Positions 8,190 through 20,545 of a stretch of DNA of 64,000 bases are shown here, one piece after another (within the stretch, counting starts at the first letter, position 1; every line of letters starts with the position of its first letter). This stretch comes from Acidobacteriota bacterium (GTDB lineage Bacteria > Acidobacteriota > Vicinamibacteria > Vicinamibacterales > UBA2999). The DNA is taken from NCBI GenBank assembly GCA_030697165.1, contig JAUYQQ010000022.1:186001-250000 (forward strand), read 5' to 3'. Under the pieces are notes generated by a model. The model did no database searches, was not told the origin of the DNA, and was given only the letters and a program-made list of their open reading frames with translations. A program made the translations under genes and the position numbers.

Positions 8190-8792
8190 CTACTGCTTCG
8201 GGCGCACCGGGCTGATCATGATGTGTGCGCCGGCGGTGCCACCATCCATCAGCCACGGCACACCCGGGAGGGCCTTGGTGCCAAGTCCGGTCGATTCGCC
8301 CGTGGCGTACGGGACGTAGATGACCCAGCGCGTGTAGCTGTCGGCGACCGTGCCGGTGGCGGCATCGAACGACTTGCCGGTGGTGATCGCCAGCATCCGG
8401 CCCTCGCGCGGCAACAACAGCTTCTTGTCGTCCACTTCCTTCCAGCGGATGCTGTCGCGCTGCTTGTCGTCGGTGATCCCCTGCGCGGTCAGCTCGCGCC
8501 CGCGCGCCATGAACGCATCGAGGTCCTTGTGGTAGCAGGCCACATTGAAGCCTGCGACCTTCGGGTTATCGGCCAGGCAGACCTGATCGTTGCTGCCCTC
8601 GCGCAGCGTCACGATCGTGCCGGCGGCGTCCCAGCCGAGCACCTTCGCGCCGGCCCGGCGATCCTCCGGCGCGGCCATCACGGCTCCGGCAATCTGCTCG
8701 GCCGGCGGTGGCGCTGGTTGAGCGTGGGCGGGCGAAACGAGGAACAGCAGTCCGGCAGTCAAACGGGCAATGATCACGGGTACAGACTCCAT
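8190..8792 (-). CDS. Exported protein of unknown function
   Basis: The gene reads 200 residues from the ATG at 8792; a GTG two codons upstream at 8798 is an alternative. Residues 1-25 are a signal peptide (LTAGLLFLVSPAHAQP). The mature part has three conserved-looking blocks: LREGSNDQVCLADNP, a CYHKDLDAFMARGREL segment, and a C-terminal VPWLMDGGTAGAHIMI. Two Cys residues about 18 apart could form a disulfide in the periplasm. It converges with the exporter operon, 12 bp away. I do not recognise a named family or activity. Confidence 0.65.
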   Translation of the reverse strand: MESVPVIIARLTAGLLFLVSPAHAQPAPPPAEQIAGAVMAAPEDRRAGAKVLGWDAAGTIVTLREGSNDQVCLADNPKVAGFNVACYHKDLDAFMARGRELTAQGITDDKQRDSIRWKEVDDKKLLLPREGRMLAITTGKSFDAATGTVADSYTRWVIYVPYATGESTGLGTKALPGVPWLMDGGTAGAHIMISPVRPKQ

Positions 8793-8830
8793 GGCCACAA
8801 GTATAACCAGTCGGTCCTTGGCCCTCGGAC

Positions 8831-9253
8831 CTACTTCCTGCGGCGCGGCGGGATAGTCCAGTTCTCGATCGAGAGGTCGCTCACCCGCTCGAACTCGGCG
8901 GTATTGTTCGTCACCAACGTGAGGTCCAGACCCCGCGCATGGGCAGCGATGAAGAGGTCATTGGCGCCGATCATCGCGCCCTTGCGCTTGAGCTCGGCCC
9001 GGATCTCCGCGTAGTGGAGCGCAGCGTCTTCGTCGAGTGCTACCGCATCGACGTAGGGCAGGAAGGCTGCCAGTGCTGCCGCGTCCTGTGCGCGCCGAGG
9101 GGAGACTTCAACCCCGTACATCAGCTCTGCCTTCGTGACCACGGACATGCAAACGTCGCTGACGGGCACCGATTGGAGTCGCTTGAGCACCACCGGGTGC
9201 GACCGCTTCATGACGTACGAGCAGATGTCGGTATCCAGCATGAAACGGGGCAT
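8831..9253 (-). CDS. vapC: VapC-type PIN-domain ribonuclease toxin
   Basis: A 140-residue PIN protein in which the acidic Mg2+-binding residues are visible: MLDTDICSYV at the N-terminus, an E in TKAELMYG near residue 43, D in GANDLFIAAHA near residue 97, and VTNNTAEF near the end. VapC toxins cut tRNA or rRNA when released from VapB. Its ATG at 9253 shares one base with the vapB stop (TGATG), so the pair is translationally coupled. A TTG one codon upstream is possible but unnecessary. The length matches the family. The target RNA is unknown. Confidence 0.92.
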   Translation of the reverse strand: MPRFMLDTDICSYVMKRSHPVVLKRLQSVPVSDVCMSVVTKAELMYGVEVSPRRAQDAAALAAFLPYVDAVALDEDAALHYAEIRAELKRKGAMIGANDLFIAAHARGLDLTLVTNNTAEFERVSDLSIENWTIPPRRRK

Positions 9254-9480
9254 CAACGTTCCCGTTCTTGGACCGGCAGGTGCTCGACATTCTCCATGAA
9301 GGTGTCAGACGCTGCCGGAGCAGTCTCTAGGTAGGATTGCCAGTCGCGCGGCCGGGGCGAGAGAATGACGTCGTCGCCGACCTTGCGGATCAGGACCTCA
9401 TCCGTGGCGAATTGAAAGTCCTTCGGCAGGCGCACCGCCTGGCTGCGGTTGGTCATGAAGACCTTCGCGGTTCGGGCCAT
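9253..9480 (-). CDS. vapB: VapB-type antitoxin with AbrB/SpoVT fold
   Basis: This 75-residue protein (ATG at 9480) has the swapped-hairpin start typical of VapB: AKVFMTNRSQAVRLPKDFQF, then a variable C-terminal tail that should wrap the toxin. GGGAG lies about 8 bases before the ATG. VapB-VapC complexes normally bind a palindrome in their own promoter, and such a palindrome lies 22-46 bp upstream. An ATG two codons earlier (9486) is an alternative start. The pairing with vapC makes the call secure. Confidence 0.9.
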   Translation of the reverse strand: MARTAKVFMTNRSQAVRLPKDFQFATDEVLIRKVGDDVILSPRPRDWQSYLETAPAASDTFMENVEHLPVQERER

Positions 9481-9501
9481 GATCAAACTCCCAGCGAATT
9501 A

Positions 9502-9526
9502 TGCCATATACGTATGGGATATGGCA
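9502..9526. promoter_or_regulatory. Candidate VapBC operator
   Basis: TGCCATAT-N9-ATATGGCA is a perfect 8-bp-arm inverted repeat 22 bp upstream of vapB. A third half-site (CGTATGG) lies in the spacer, making an overlapping CCATA/TATGG repeat at 9504-9517. This is the expected position for autorepression by the VapBC complex. Confidence 0.65.
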
Positions 9527-9532
9527 AACCTC

Positions 9533-9604
9533 CCAAGCCCCAAGCCCCAAGCCCCAAGCCCCAAGCCCCAAGCTTCAAGCTTCAAGCCCCAAGCCCCAAG
9601 CCTC
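9533..9604. repeat. Heptanucleotide tandem repeat (CCCAAGC/CAAGCCC)
   Basis: About ten tandem copies of a 7-bp unit, read as AAGCCCC, run from about 9533 to 9604. Most are exact; two adjacent units read AAGCTTC, creating AAGCTT sites, and the last reads AAGCCTC. The array fills the space between the stop codon of the FAH-family gene and the vapBC operator. The uniform unit and absence of spacers rule out CRISPR. Heptamer arrays of this sort resemble the short tandem repeats described in cyanobacteria and can expand by slippage. Confidence 0.9.
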
Positions 9605-10622
9605 AGGTGAGGCTGAACGCCAGCTCGCCGAGTTTCTCGACGCTGCAGGCCACCCGGTCGCCCGGCTTGAGCCACACCTGTTCGCCCTTGGGCTTGCCGA
9701 AGATCACGCCGTGCGGCGTGCCGGTGAACATGATGTCGCCGGGCTTGATGGTCATCATCCGCGACGCGAAGCTGATCAGCTGCCGGCAGTTGAAGATCAT
9801 GTCGTTGGTGTTCCAGTCCTGCCGCTGTTCGCCGTTGATCCGGCATTCGAGCCGCAGGTTATTGGGATCGCCCACCAGATCACTGGTTACCAGGTGCGGA
9901 CCAAGCGGCGCGAACCCGTCGAAGGTCTTGCCGATCATGAACTGCGACGTGAGGTACTGCAGGTCGCGCGCCGAGAAGTCGTTGCCGGTGCAGTAGCCGG
10001 CCACGTAGTTGAGCGCGTCGGCCTCCGACACGTTGCGGCACTCGCGCCCGAACACGATCACCAGCTCGATCTCGTGGTCGAACTGTTTCGCCGCCGCGGT
10101 GGGCAGCACGATCGTGCCGCCGTGATGGTTCAGCGTGTTGTTGAACTTGTTGAAGAGCGTCGGATTGGCCGGGATGGGCGTGCCGGTTTCGGCGGCATGC
10201 CGCCGGTAGTTGAAGCCCATCATGATGATCTTCTCGGGACGGGTGACGAGCGGCGCATGTTGCACGGCACTCTCCTGGAGATAACGACTGGCCGGACCAT
10301 CGGCCGCCGCCGCCACCAGCGTCGCCAGCATGCCGCCCTTGCCGTTCTGCAGCAGGTCGTCCGTGTCCACCGGCGCCGGCAGCTGGTACCGCGTAGCGGC
10401 CGCTGCCACATCGAGAATGCCCTTCGGCAGCTTCACGCCAAGCCTGGGCCCGGCGGCGGTGCGCAGGTTCAGCAGCGTCATGTTGCGCGGCATTTCAAAA
10501 GCACCCGTTCGCGCCGCTTCGGCCTGCGCTGTCATGGGCGCCGTCGACGCGAGCGTCGCGGTAGTGGCCGAGACCACCCCGGCGGCGGTGGACTTCAAGA
10601 ACGTGCGGCGGTCTGAATACAT
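9603..10622 (-). CDS. Tat-exported fumarylacetoacetate hydrolase-family protein
   Basis: The protein has 339 residues. The N-terminus DRRTFLKSTAAG is a twin-arginine signal, cleaved near TAQAEA, so the enzyme is likely periplasmic, which is unusual for the normally cytosolic FAH family. The catalytic domain (about 110-335) shows IIMMGFNYRRHAAE, the metal-binding E-x-E of DHEIELVIVFGRE near residue 190, NDFSARDLQ, and TGTPHGVIFGKP near the C-terminus, all typical of FAH-type acylpyruvases and related C-C hydrolases and isomerases. The specific substrate is not deducible. The gene stop abuts the heptamer array. Confidence 0.87.
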   Translation of the reverse strand: MYSDRRTFLKSTAAGVVSATTATLASTAPMTAQAEAARTGAFEMPRNMTLLNLRTAAGPRLGVKLPKGILDVAAAATRYQLPAPVDTDDLLQNGKGGMLATLVAAAADGPASRYLQESAVQHAPLVTRPEKIIMMGFNYRRHAAETGTPIPANPTLFNKFNNTLNHHGGTIVLPTAAAKQFDHEIELVIVFGRECRNVSEADALNYVAGYCTGNDFSARDLQYLTSQFMIGKTFDGFAPLGPHLVTSDLVGDPNNLRLECRINGEQRQDWNTNDMIFNCRQLISFASRMMTIKPGDIMFTGTPHGVIFGKPKGEQVWLKPGDRVACSVEKLGELAFSLT

Positions 10623-10699
10623 GTCGTCTCCCTGGGCCTGGCGCCATGGCGGCGGCAGCTGCCGATGGCGGCAATTCTAGTCGAGCGAACCAGGCTTCC

Positions 10700-10867
10700 G
10701 AAGGCTCTTGAGACGCGCCGCAGGTCCTCGAGGATGCGGCCGGTCGCGAGCAGGACCGTGATCCCTCGCCTGCGGGCCAGCGCGATCGCGTCACGCACGG
10801 CGGGATCGAGTCGATCGTCGTGCGCCAGGGTGCCGTCGTAATCGAGCGCCAGCGAGAAGAGCTTCAC
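10700..10867 (-). pseudogene. Truncated HAD-superfamily phosphatase
   Basis: A GTG at 10867 begins a convincing HAD N-terminus: LALDYDGTLAHDD (motif I with both Asp residues), then a helix and TVLLATGRILEDLRRV (motif II region). Similarity stops after about 53 residues. The reading frame continues to 10595 but no longer looks like a HAD protein, and it runs into the FAH-family gene start region. Motifs III and IV with the Lys and the second Asp pair are absent, so the product cannot be an active phosphatase. It lies 9 bp after the winged-helix gene, suggesting that the two once formed an operon. Confidence 0.65.
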
Positions 10868-10876
10868 GTCAAACCG

Positions 10877-11137
10877 TCAGGCGGTCGTTCGCCTGACATA
10901 GAGGCCACGCTCGGAGACCACCACCAACCCGGCGGCGACGAGATCGTGCAACACCCGGCGGCAGGTCGAACTGTCGAGGGCCCACAAGCGACATGCTTGA
11001 GCGAACGTGAGCCTTAGCCCGGGCATCTCCAGATACTCGCCCTGGATACGACGCACGAGACGAACGTACTGCTCCTCCGGTGGCGGAGTCGGGCGTGGGC
11101 GATGGCTGGCGACCTGTGGCGCGAGTGTGACGGGCAT
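10877..11137 (-). CDS. Small winged-helix DNA-binding protein
   Basis: The ATG at 11137 is preceded by an excellent ribosome-binding site, AAGGGGAG, and gives 86 residues. Residues about 25-80 form a helix-turn-helix/wing (YVRLVRRIQGEYLEMPG, LTFAQACRLWALDSSTCRRVLHDLVAAGLV, then a RGLYVR hairpin). There is no ligand domain. Such stand-alone winged helices are often local repressors. It is divergent from the P2 ATPase gene, with an 8-bp direct repeat in the shared 235-bp intergenic region. The frame is open upstream to 11443 but without a ribosome site or homologous sequence. Confidence 0.65.
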   Translation of the reverse strand: MPVTLAPQVASHRPRPTPPPEEQYVRLVRRIQGEYLEMPGLRLTFAQACRLWALDSSTCRRVLHDLVAAGLVVVSERGLYVRRTTA

Positions 11138-11316
11138 TGGTACTCCCCTTGAACACGACGAGACCGAACACCGCAACCGGCTTTCGGAGGTGGCTGAAAA
11201 CTGCATTCCGACGCACAATAGTGGTGCTGGCGCATCCGGTCCCACCAGCCGATAATCTCGCCGGAACCCGTAGAGCTGCTCGACGGGTCGTCGTGCATGT
11301 ACACGTGATCGTTGTT

Positions 11317-11332
11317 CGGAATATCGGAATAT
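11317..11332. promoter_or_regulatory. 8-bp direct repeat before the cation ATPase gene
   Basis: CGGAATAT occurs twice back to back (11317-11324 and 11325-11332), followed immediately by TTGACC, 40 bp upstream of the ATPase start. The repeat also contains the inverted repeat AATAT-N4-ATATT. It could be a regulator site or part of the promoter. The neighbouring small winged-helix protein is a candidate binder. Confidence 0.4.
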
Positions 11333-11372
11333 TGACCAAGGGTGGGGCACCTGTAGGGACTCGCGAATCACC

Positions 11373-13853
<2,481 letters not shown>

Positions 13854-13932
13854 GACAAGGTGTCTTCCGTCGAATCAATCGCCCATGGGCCACCGTGTAA
13901 CGTAGAGCCAACCGACGTATAGTGGCCAGACC

Positions 13933-14835
13933 ATGGAGTGGCTGAACTACCACCACCTGTACTACTTCTGGGTGGTGGGACGAACCGGTAGCGTCGCCGC
14001 CGCGAGTCGCGAGTTGCGCTTGACGCACCCGACCATCAGCGCTCAGATCCACCAGCTCGAAGACATCATTGGGGAGAAGCTGTTCCGGCGCGCCGGTCGA
14101 GGACTGGCCCTGACCGAGGTCGGGCAGGTCGCGTTTCGCTATGCCAACGACATCTTCGGACTGGGACGGGAGTTCATGGACGTCGTCAAGCGGCGATCGA
14201 CCCCGCAGGTCATGCGGCTCGCGATTGGCGTCACCGACTTCCTGCCGAAGTCGATGGTGCAGCGGCTCCTGGAGCCCGCACTTCGGATGGACGGACCGCT
14301 GCGATTGATCTGTCGTGAGGACCGTTCGCTGACCGACTTCCTCGACGAGTTGTCGATGCATGCGCTCGATCTGGTGCTGGCCGATGCGCCGGCCGGCGTC
14401 GGTTCTCCGTTGAAGCTCTTCAATCACCTCCTCGGCGACTGTGGCACGACGATCTATGGCTCGCCGCGGCTCGCCGCGTCCCTGAAGCGGAGGTTCCCCC
14501 GCTCCTTGGACGGGGCACGGTTCCTGGTGCCCGGCGTCAACGCGGCCCTGCGGCGCGGGATCGAGCAGTGGTTCGATGCCCAGGGGATCCGGCCACAGGT
14601 GGTCGCGGAGATCGACGACAGCAGTCTGCTGCAGGTGCTGGCCGCCGGCGGTCACGGCGTGTTCGCCGGCCCCAGCGTGATGGAAGCCGACGTGCGCGCC
14701 AACTACGGGCTGCGGCCGGTGGGCGCCATCCCCTCGCTGCGCCAGCGCTTCTACGCCATCTCGGTCGAGCAGCGCTTGCGGCACCCGGGTGCGGTCGCCA
14801 TCTGCCAGAATGCGCGTGACGAGTACTTCGTCTGA
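13933..14835 (+). CDS. nhaR: NhaR-like LysR-family regulator
   Basis: The protein has 300 residues. The N-terminus EWLNYHHLYYFWVVGRTGS and HTH helix THPTISAQIHQLED are characteristic of the NhaR branch of LysR regulators, and the C-terminal effector domain is of normal length. In enterobacteria NhaR activates nhaA in response to Na+. Here nhaA lies about 22 kb away, so a direct operon link is absent. The nearest possible target is the P2 ATPase gene 79 bp upstream on the same strand. The family call is strong; the Na+-sensing role is carried over from the family. Confidence 0.82.
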   Translation: MEWLNYHHLYYFWVVGRTGSVAAASRELRLTHPTISAQIHQLEDIIGEKLFRRAGRGLALTEVGQVAFRYANDIFGLGREFMDVVKRRSTPQVMRLAIGVTDFLPKSMVQRLLEPALRMDGPLRLICREDRSLTDFLDELSMHALDLVLADAPAGVGSPLKLFNHLLGDCGTTIYGSPRLAASLKRRFPRSLDGARFLVPGVNAALRRGIEQWFDAQGIRPQVVAEIDDSSLLQVLAAGGHGVFAGPSVMEADVRANYGLRPVGAIPSLRQRFYAISVEQRLRHPGAVAICQNARDEYFV

Positions 14836-14920
14836 CTACTTCACTTGATACCGCGCGAGCCAGCGGCTGGTGCCCGTGCAACTCTCGTGGCTATCAACCC
14901 GTGCTCCGAGGAGGGCGCCC

Positions 14921-16387
14921 ATGAACCCACGTAGACTGCATCGTCCGGCCGTCGCGCCGAACATTCGAATCGCCGCCCTGGCGGCGCTGATGCTGGCGTC
15001 GGCCGTGCTGCTGCGCGGCCAGGGCGTCGCGCCGTTCCAGGACGACTTTCCCGCCGGCGAGTTCGTCGCCCGGCGCAACCAGGTCTTCGACGCCATCGGC
15101 CCGCAGGCCATTGCCCTCATCCAGGGCGCGCCCGGGGTGGACGGCTTCAAGGTCTTTCGGCAGTCCAACGAGTTCTACTACCTGAGCGGACTCGAGAGCC
15201 CGCATGCGTATCTCGTGCTCGACGGCCGGACGCGCCGCGCGATCCTCTACCTGTCGCATCGCAACGAGGCTCTCGAACGCAGCACCGGCACCGTCTGGTC
15301 GGCCGAGGACCACGCCGAGGTCAAGCGGCTCACCGGCGTGGACGATGTGGCGCCCGTGGAGTTGCTGTCGCGCCAGACCTTCAACACCATGCTGCGCGGA
15401 CCGCGGCCGGTGCTGTATGTGCCTTTCAGCCCCGCCGAAGGCGAGGCGCAAAGCCGCGACGAAATGCTCGGCCACCAGGCCGGGGTCGCCGCTGACCCGT
15501 GGGACGGGCGTCCGTCGCGCGAGGCGCACTTCCTGCGCCTGCTCGACGAGCGGTATCCCTCGCTCGAGCGCCGCAACCTGACGCCGATTCTCGACGGGCT
15601 GAGAATGATCAAGAGCCCGCGCGAGATCGCGCTCATCCGGCAGGCCTCGGTGCTGGCTGGACTGGGACTGCTGGAGGCCATGAAGAGCACGCGTCCGGGC
15701 GTGTTCGAGTATCAAGTGGCCGCCGCCGCGCGGTTCACCTTCCTGGCCAACGGGTCGCGCTTCGAGGGCTACAACCCGATCGCCGGTGGTGGCACCAACG
15801 CCTGGATGGGCCATTATTCGCGCAACCTCGATCCGCTGAAGGCCGGCGACATGGTGCTGATGGATTACGCGCCCGACCTGCGGTACTACACGAGCGACGT
15901 CACCCGCATGTGGCCGGTGAGCGGCACCCATACCGAGGCGCAGCGCACGCTGGCCGACTTCATTCTCGAATACCGGACCGCGTTCTTCCGCCACATCAAA
16001 CCAGGGGTGACGCCGGAGGAGGTGCTGGTGCTGGCGCGCCGCGACATGGAGCCGGTGCTGGCCCGGACCCAGTTCGCGAAAGCCACTCACCGCAAGGCGG
16101 CCGAAGAGATGCTGACGTTTCGCGGCCACCTGCAGCATCCCGTGGGCATGACGGTGCACGATCCAGGCGTGATCTGGGGGCAGCCGTTTCGCGAGGGCAT
16201 GGTCTTCACCATCGACCCGATGATGTGGATCCCCGACGAGAAGCTCTACGTCAGGATGGAAGACACCATCGTCATCACGAAGGACGGCATGGAAAACTTC
16301 ACGGCGTCGCTCGCGAGCACGCCGCAGGAGATCGAGGCGGTGATGCAACAGGACGGGCTGCTGGCGCGAGTTCCGCGACTGCGGTAG
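14921..16387 (+). CDS. Exported M24-family Xaa-Pro aminopeptidase-like protein
   Basis: GAGGAGGG precedes the ATG at 14921, giving 488 residues with a signal peptide (about 18-38, ALMLASAVLLRGQG). An N-terminal creatinase-like domain (SNEFYYLSGLESPHAYLVL) is followed by the pita-bread domain. Metal ligands are visible as D in LMDYAPD, D in YTSDVTRMW, H in LQHPVGMTVHD, and E in VRMEDTIVI. The fourth carboxylate, normally Glu in TIEPG, is Asp here (FTIDPMMW). Asp could still bind metal but may shift activity. The protein should trim proline-containing peptides in the periplasm and lies 48 bp before an M28 peptidase. Confidence 0.82.
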   Translation: MNPRRLHRPAVAPNIRIAALAALMLASAVLLRGQGVAPFQDDFPAGEFVARRNQVFDAIGPQAIALIQGAPGVDGFKVFRQSNEFYYLSGLESPHAYLVLDGRTRRAILYLSHRNEALERSTGTVWSAEDHAEVKRLTGVDDVAPVELLSRQTFNTMLRGPRPVLYVPFSPAEGEAQSRDEMLGHQAGVAADPWDGRPSREAHFLRLLDERYPSLERRNLTPILDGLRMIKSPREIALIRQASVLAGLGLLEAMKSTRPGVFEYQVAAAARFTFLANGSRFEGYNPIAGGGTNAWMGHYSRNLDPLKAGDMVLMDYAPDLRYYTSDVTRMWPVSGTHTEAQRTLADFILEYRTAFFRHIKPGVTPEEVLVLARRDMEPVLARTQFAKATHRKAAEEMLTFRGHLQHPVGMTVHDPGVIWGQPFREGMVFTIDPMMWIPDEKLYVRMEDTIVITKDGMENFTASLASTPQEIEAVMQQDGLLARVPRLR

Positions 16388-16435
16388 GCCGGCGGAGGCG
16401 TGACAGTGGTTCAACGATTCAGAGAGGACGACAGC

Positions 16436-18148
16436 ATGCGCGCGTGTCTCAGTTTGCAGATTGTTCTTGGCCTCGCCGTGTTGGCGCTGGTCAGTGGCTG
16501 CCAAGGTGCGGATTCAGTCGCCAGGCAACCCCAGGAAGGGGTTGCCTCCACCAACCTTGACGACCCGGGTGTCCGCTCCGCGCTCGACGCGATCAAGGGC
16601 GACCTCATCAAGCAGCACATGAGCACGCTGGCCGACGATGCGCTCGAGGGGCGGGGGTTGGGGACGGCGGGGTACGACAAGGCGCTCGACTACGTCGAGA
16701 CCACGCTGAAGTCCTACGGCGTCGAGCCCGCGGGCGAGAACGGCGGATTCCGGCAGCGCGTGCCGCTCCGGAACAGCTCGGTGGTTGAGGGCGCGAGCTT
16801 CCTGAAGGTGACCTCGAAGGCCGGCACCAAAACGCTCGCCTACGGCGTCGACTACATGCTCGCGCCCGATCACTTGCGCGAGAAGGTCACGATTGATGAC
16901 GCGCCGGTCGCGTTTGTCGGCTACGGCGTCAGCGCGCCGGCGCTTGGCTACGACGACTACGCGGGCGCCGGTACCCTGGCCGGCAAGGTGGTGGTGTACC
17001 TCAGCGGCGCGCCGGCCAGCTTGCCGAGCAACGAACGCGCCTACTACTCGTCGGGAGCGGTGAAGGATGCCGAGGCCGTGAAGCGCGGGGCCATTGGCAC
17101 CATCAGCTTCACCTCGCCCGACGATCCGCGTTTCCGCTGGGATGTCAGCGTCGCCACCAGCAAGCAGGGCAGCTTCGCCTGGGTCAATGCGCAGGGCCAG
17201 CCCAGCCGCGGCGATGCGGCGTTACGCGGGTCGGCATCCCTGAACCATTCGGGCGCGGCGGCCCTGTTTACCGGTGCGCCTACGCCTCTGGCGGAGATCT
17301 TCAAGACCGCAGCCGCGAGCAAGCCGCAGGCGTTCGACCTGGCCACCCGCGTCTCCATCGCCACCAGCAGCACCCGCAAGGACATCGACAGCGCGAACCT
17401 GGTCGGACGCGTCAAGGGCAGCGATCCCCAACTGCAGGCCGAGCACGTGGTCTATATCGCCCACGTCGATCACTTCGGTCGCGGCGTCGCGATGAACGGC
17501 GACGACATCTACAACGGCGCGCACGACAACGCGTCCGGTGTGGCGGTGGTGCTGGAGATCGCTCATGCCGCGGCGACGCTGCCGACCAGGAGCCGGCGCT
17601 CGGCGCTGTTCCTGTTCGTGACCGCCGAGGAGCGGGGCCTGCTGGGCTCCGACTACTTCGCGCGCCACCCGACGGTGCCGCGCGAATCGATCGTGGCCGA
17701 CATGACGCTCGACATGCCGTTCCTGTTCCACCCGCTGCTCGACATCGTGCCCTACGGCGCGCAGCACTCGTCGCTGATGGCGCCGGTCACGAAGGCGGCG
17801 CAGCACCTGGGAATTGCCCTGGCGGAGGACCCGATTCCCGAGCAGGTGCTGTTCATCCGCAGCGACCACTTCAGCTTCGTGCGGCAGGGCGTTCCGTCGC
17901 TGTTCATCAAGAGCGGATTCACGACCGGCGACCCGGCGCGGGATGGCGGGCAGATCAACGCGGCGTATCGCCGCGACGTGTATCACAAGCCCAATGACGA
18001 CATGAACCAGGCCTTCGACTTCGAGGCCGGTGCGGCGCACGCGCGGCTCAACTTCCTGACCGGCTGGCTGGTGGCGCAGGAGACGGCGCGGCCGACGTGG
18101 AACCCGGGCGATTTCTTCGGCCAGTTGTTTAGCGCGGCGGCGCGCTAG
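16436..18148 (+). CDS. M28-family metallopeptidase lipoprotein
   Basis: The ATG at 16436 (GAGAGGAC upstream) gives 570 residues beginning with a lipoprotein signal ending in LVSGC. A PA-like insert lies around residues 130-270. The peptidase core shows the zinc motifs YIAHVDHFG (about 342), HDNASGVAVVLE (about 363), EERGLLGSD (about 400) and a late RSDHFSFVRQGVPSLFIKSG (about 477). These fit an M28 aminopeptidase on the periplasmic or outer face. An M24 peptidase gene lies just upstream on the same strand, so the two may be a peptide-scavenging pair. The hairpin terminator at 18158 ends the unit. Confidence 0.88.
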   Translation: MRACLSLQIVLGLAVLALVSGCQGADSVARQPQEGVASTNLDDPGVRSALDAIKGDLIKQHMSTLADDALEGRGLGTAGYDKALDYVETTLKSYGVEPAGENGGFRQRVPLRNSSVVEGASFLKVTSKAGTKTLAYGVDYMLAPDHLREKVTIDDAPVAFVGYGVSAPALGYDDYAGAGTLAGKVVVYLSGAPASLPSNERAYYSSGAVKDAEAVKRGAIGTISFTSPDDPRFRWDVSVATSKQGSFAWVNAQGQPSRGDAALRGSASLNHSGAAALFTGAPTPLAEIFKTAAASKPQAFDLATRVSIATSSTRKDIDSANLVGRVKGSDPQLQAEHVVYIAHVDHFGRGVAMNGDDIYNGAHDNASGVAVVLEIAHAAATLPTRSRRSALFLFVTAEERGLLGSDYFARHPTVPRESIVADMTLDMPFLFHPLLDIVPYGAQHSSLMAPVTKAAQHLGIALAEDPIPEQVLFIRSDHFSFVRQGVPSLFIKSGFTTGDPARDGGQINAAYRRDVYHKPNDDMNQAFDFEAGAAHARLNFLTGWLVAQETARPTWNPGDFFGQLFSAAAR

Positions 18149-18157
18149 AAGACCGGA

Positions 18158-18190
18158 CGAGACGTGCCTCGAGCCTCGAGGCACGTCTCG
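18158..18190. terminator. Bidirectional hairpin between M28 peptidase and katG
   Basis: CGAGACGTGCCTCGA-GCC-TCGAGGCACGTCTCG is a perfect 15-bp stem with a 3-nt loop in the 51-bp gap between two convergent genes. It lacks a clear U-run on either side, so it may act as a strong 3'-end structure or a Rho-assisted terminator. Confidence 0.75.
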
Positions 18191-18199
18191 CGTCACCAC

Positions 18200-20479
<2,280 letters not shown>

Positions 20480-20504
20480 CTAAGGCTTTGATACGATTGC
20501 TGCC

Positions 20505-20519
20505 ATAGGCTCGGCCTAT
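20505..20519. promoter_or_regulatory. OxyR-type binding site in the katG-oxyR intergenic region
   Basis: ATAG-GCTCGGC-CTAT matches the OxyR half-site pair ATAG-N7-CTAT exactly and is a 15-bp palindrome (ATAGGC-TCG-GCCTAT). An imperfect third element (CGAT at 20494-20497) is in the expected 11-bp phase upstream, and a further ATAG lies at 20474-20477, out of phase. The site is 26 bp upstream of oxyR and about 92 bp from katG, which suits oxyR autorepression and katG activation. Confidence 0.72.
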
Positions 20520-20545
20520 TCCTTATCCGGAGAGGTTTCAGACCG

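Noticed and set aside
9533-9604. Possible CRISPR-like array
   Set aside because: The repeats are 7 bp, contiguous and without spacers, and no cas gene is present, so this is a simple tandem repeat.
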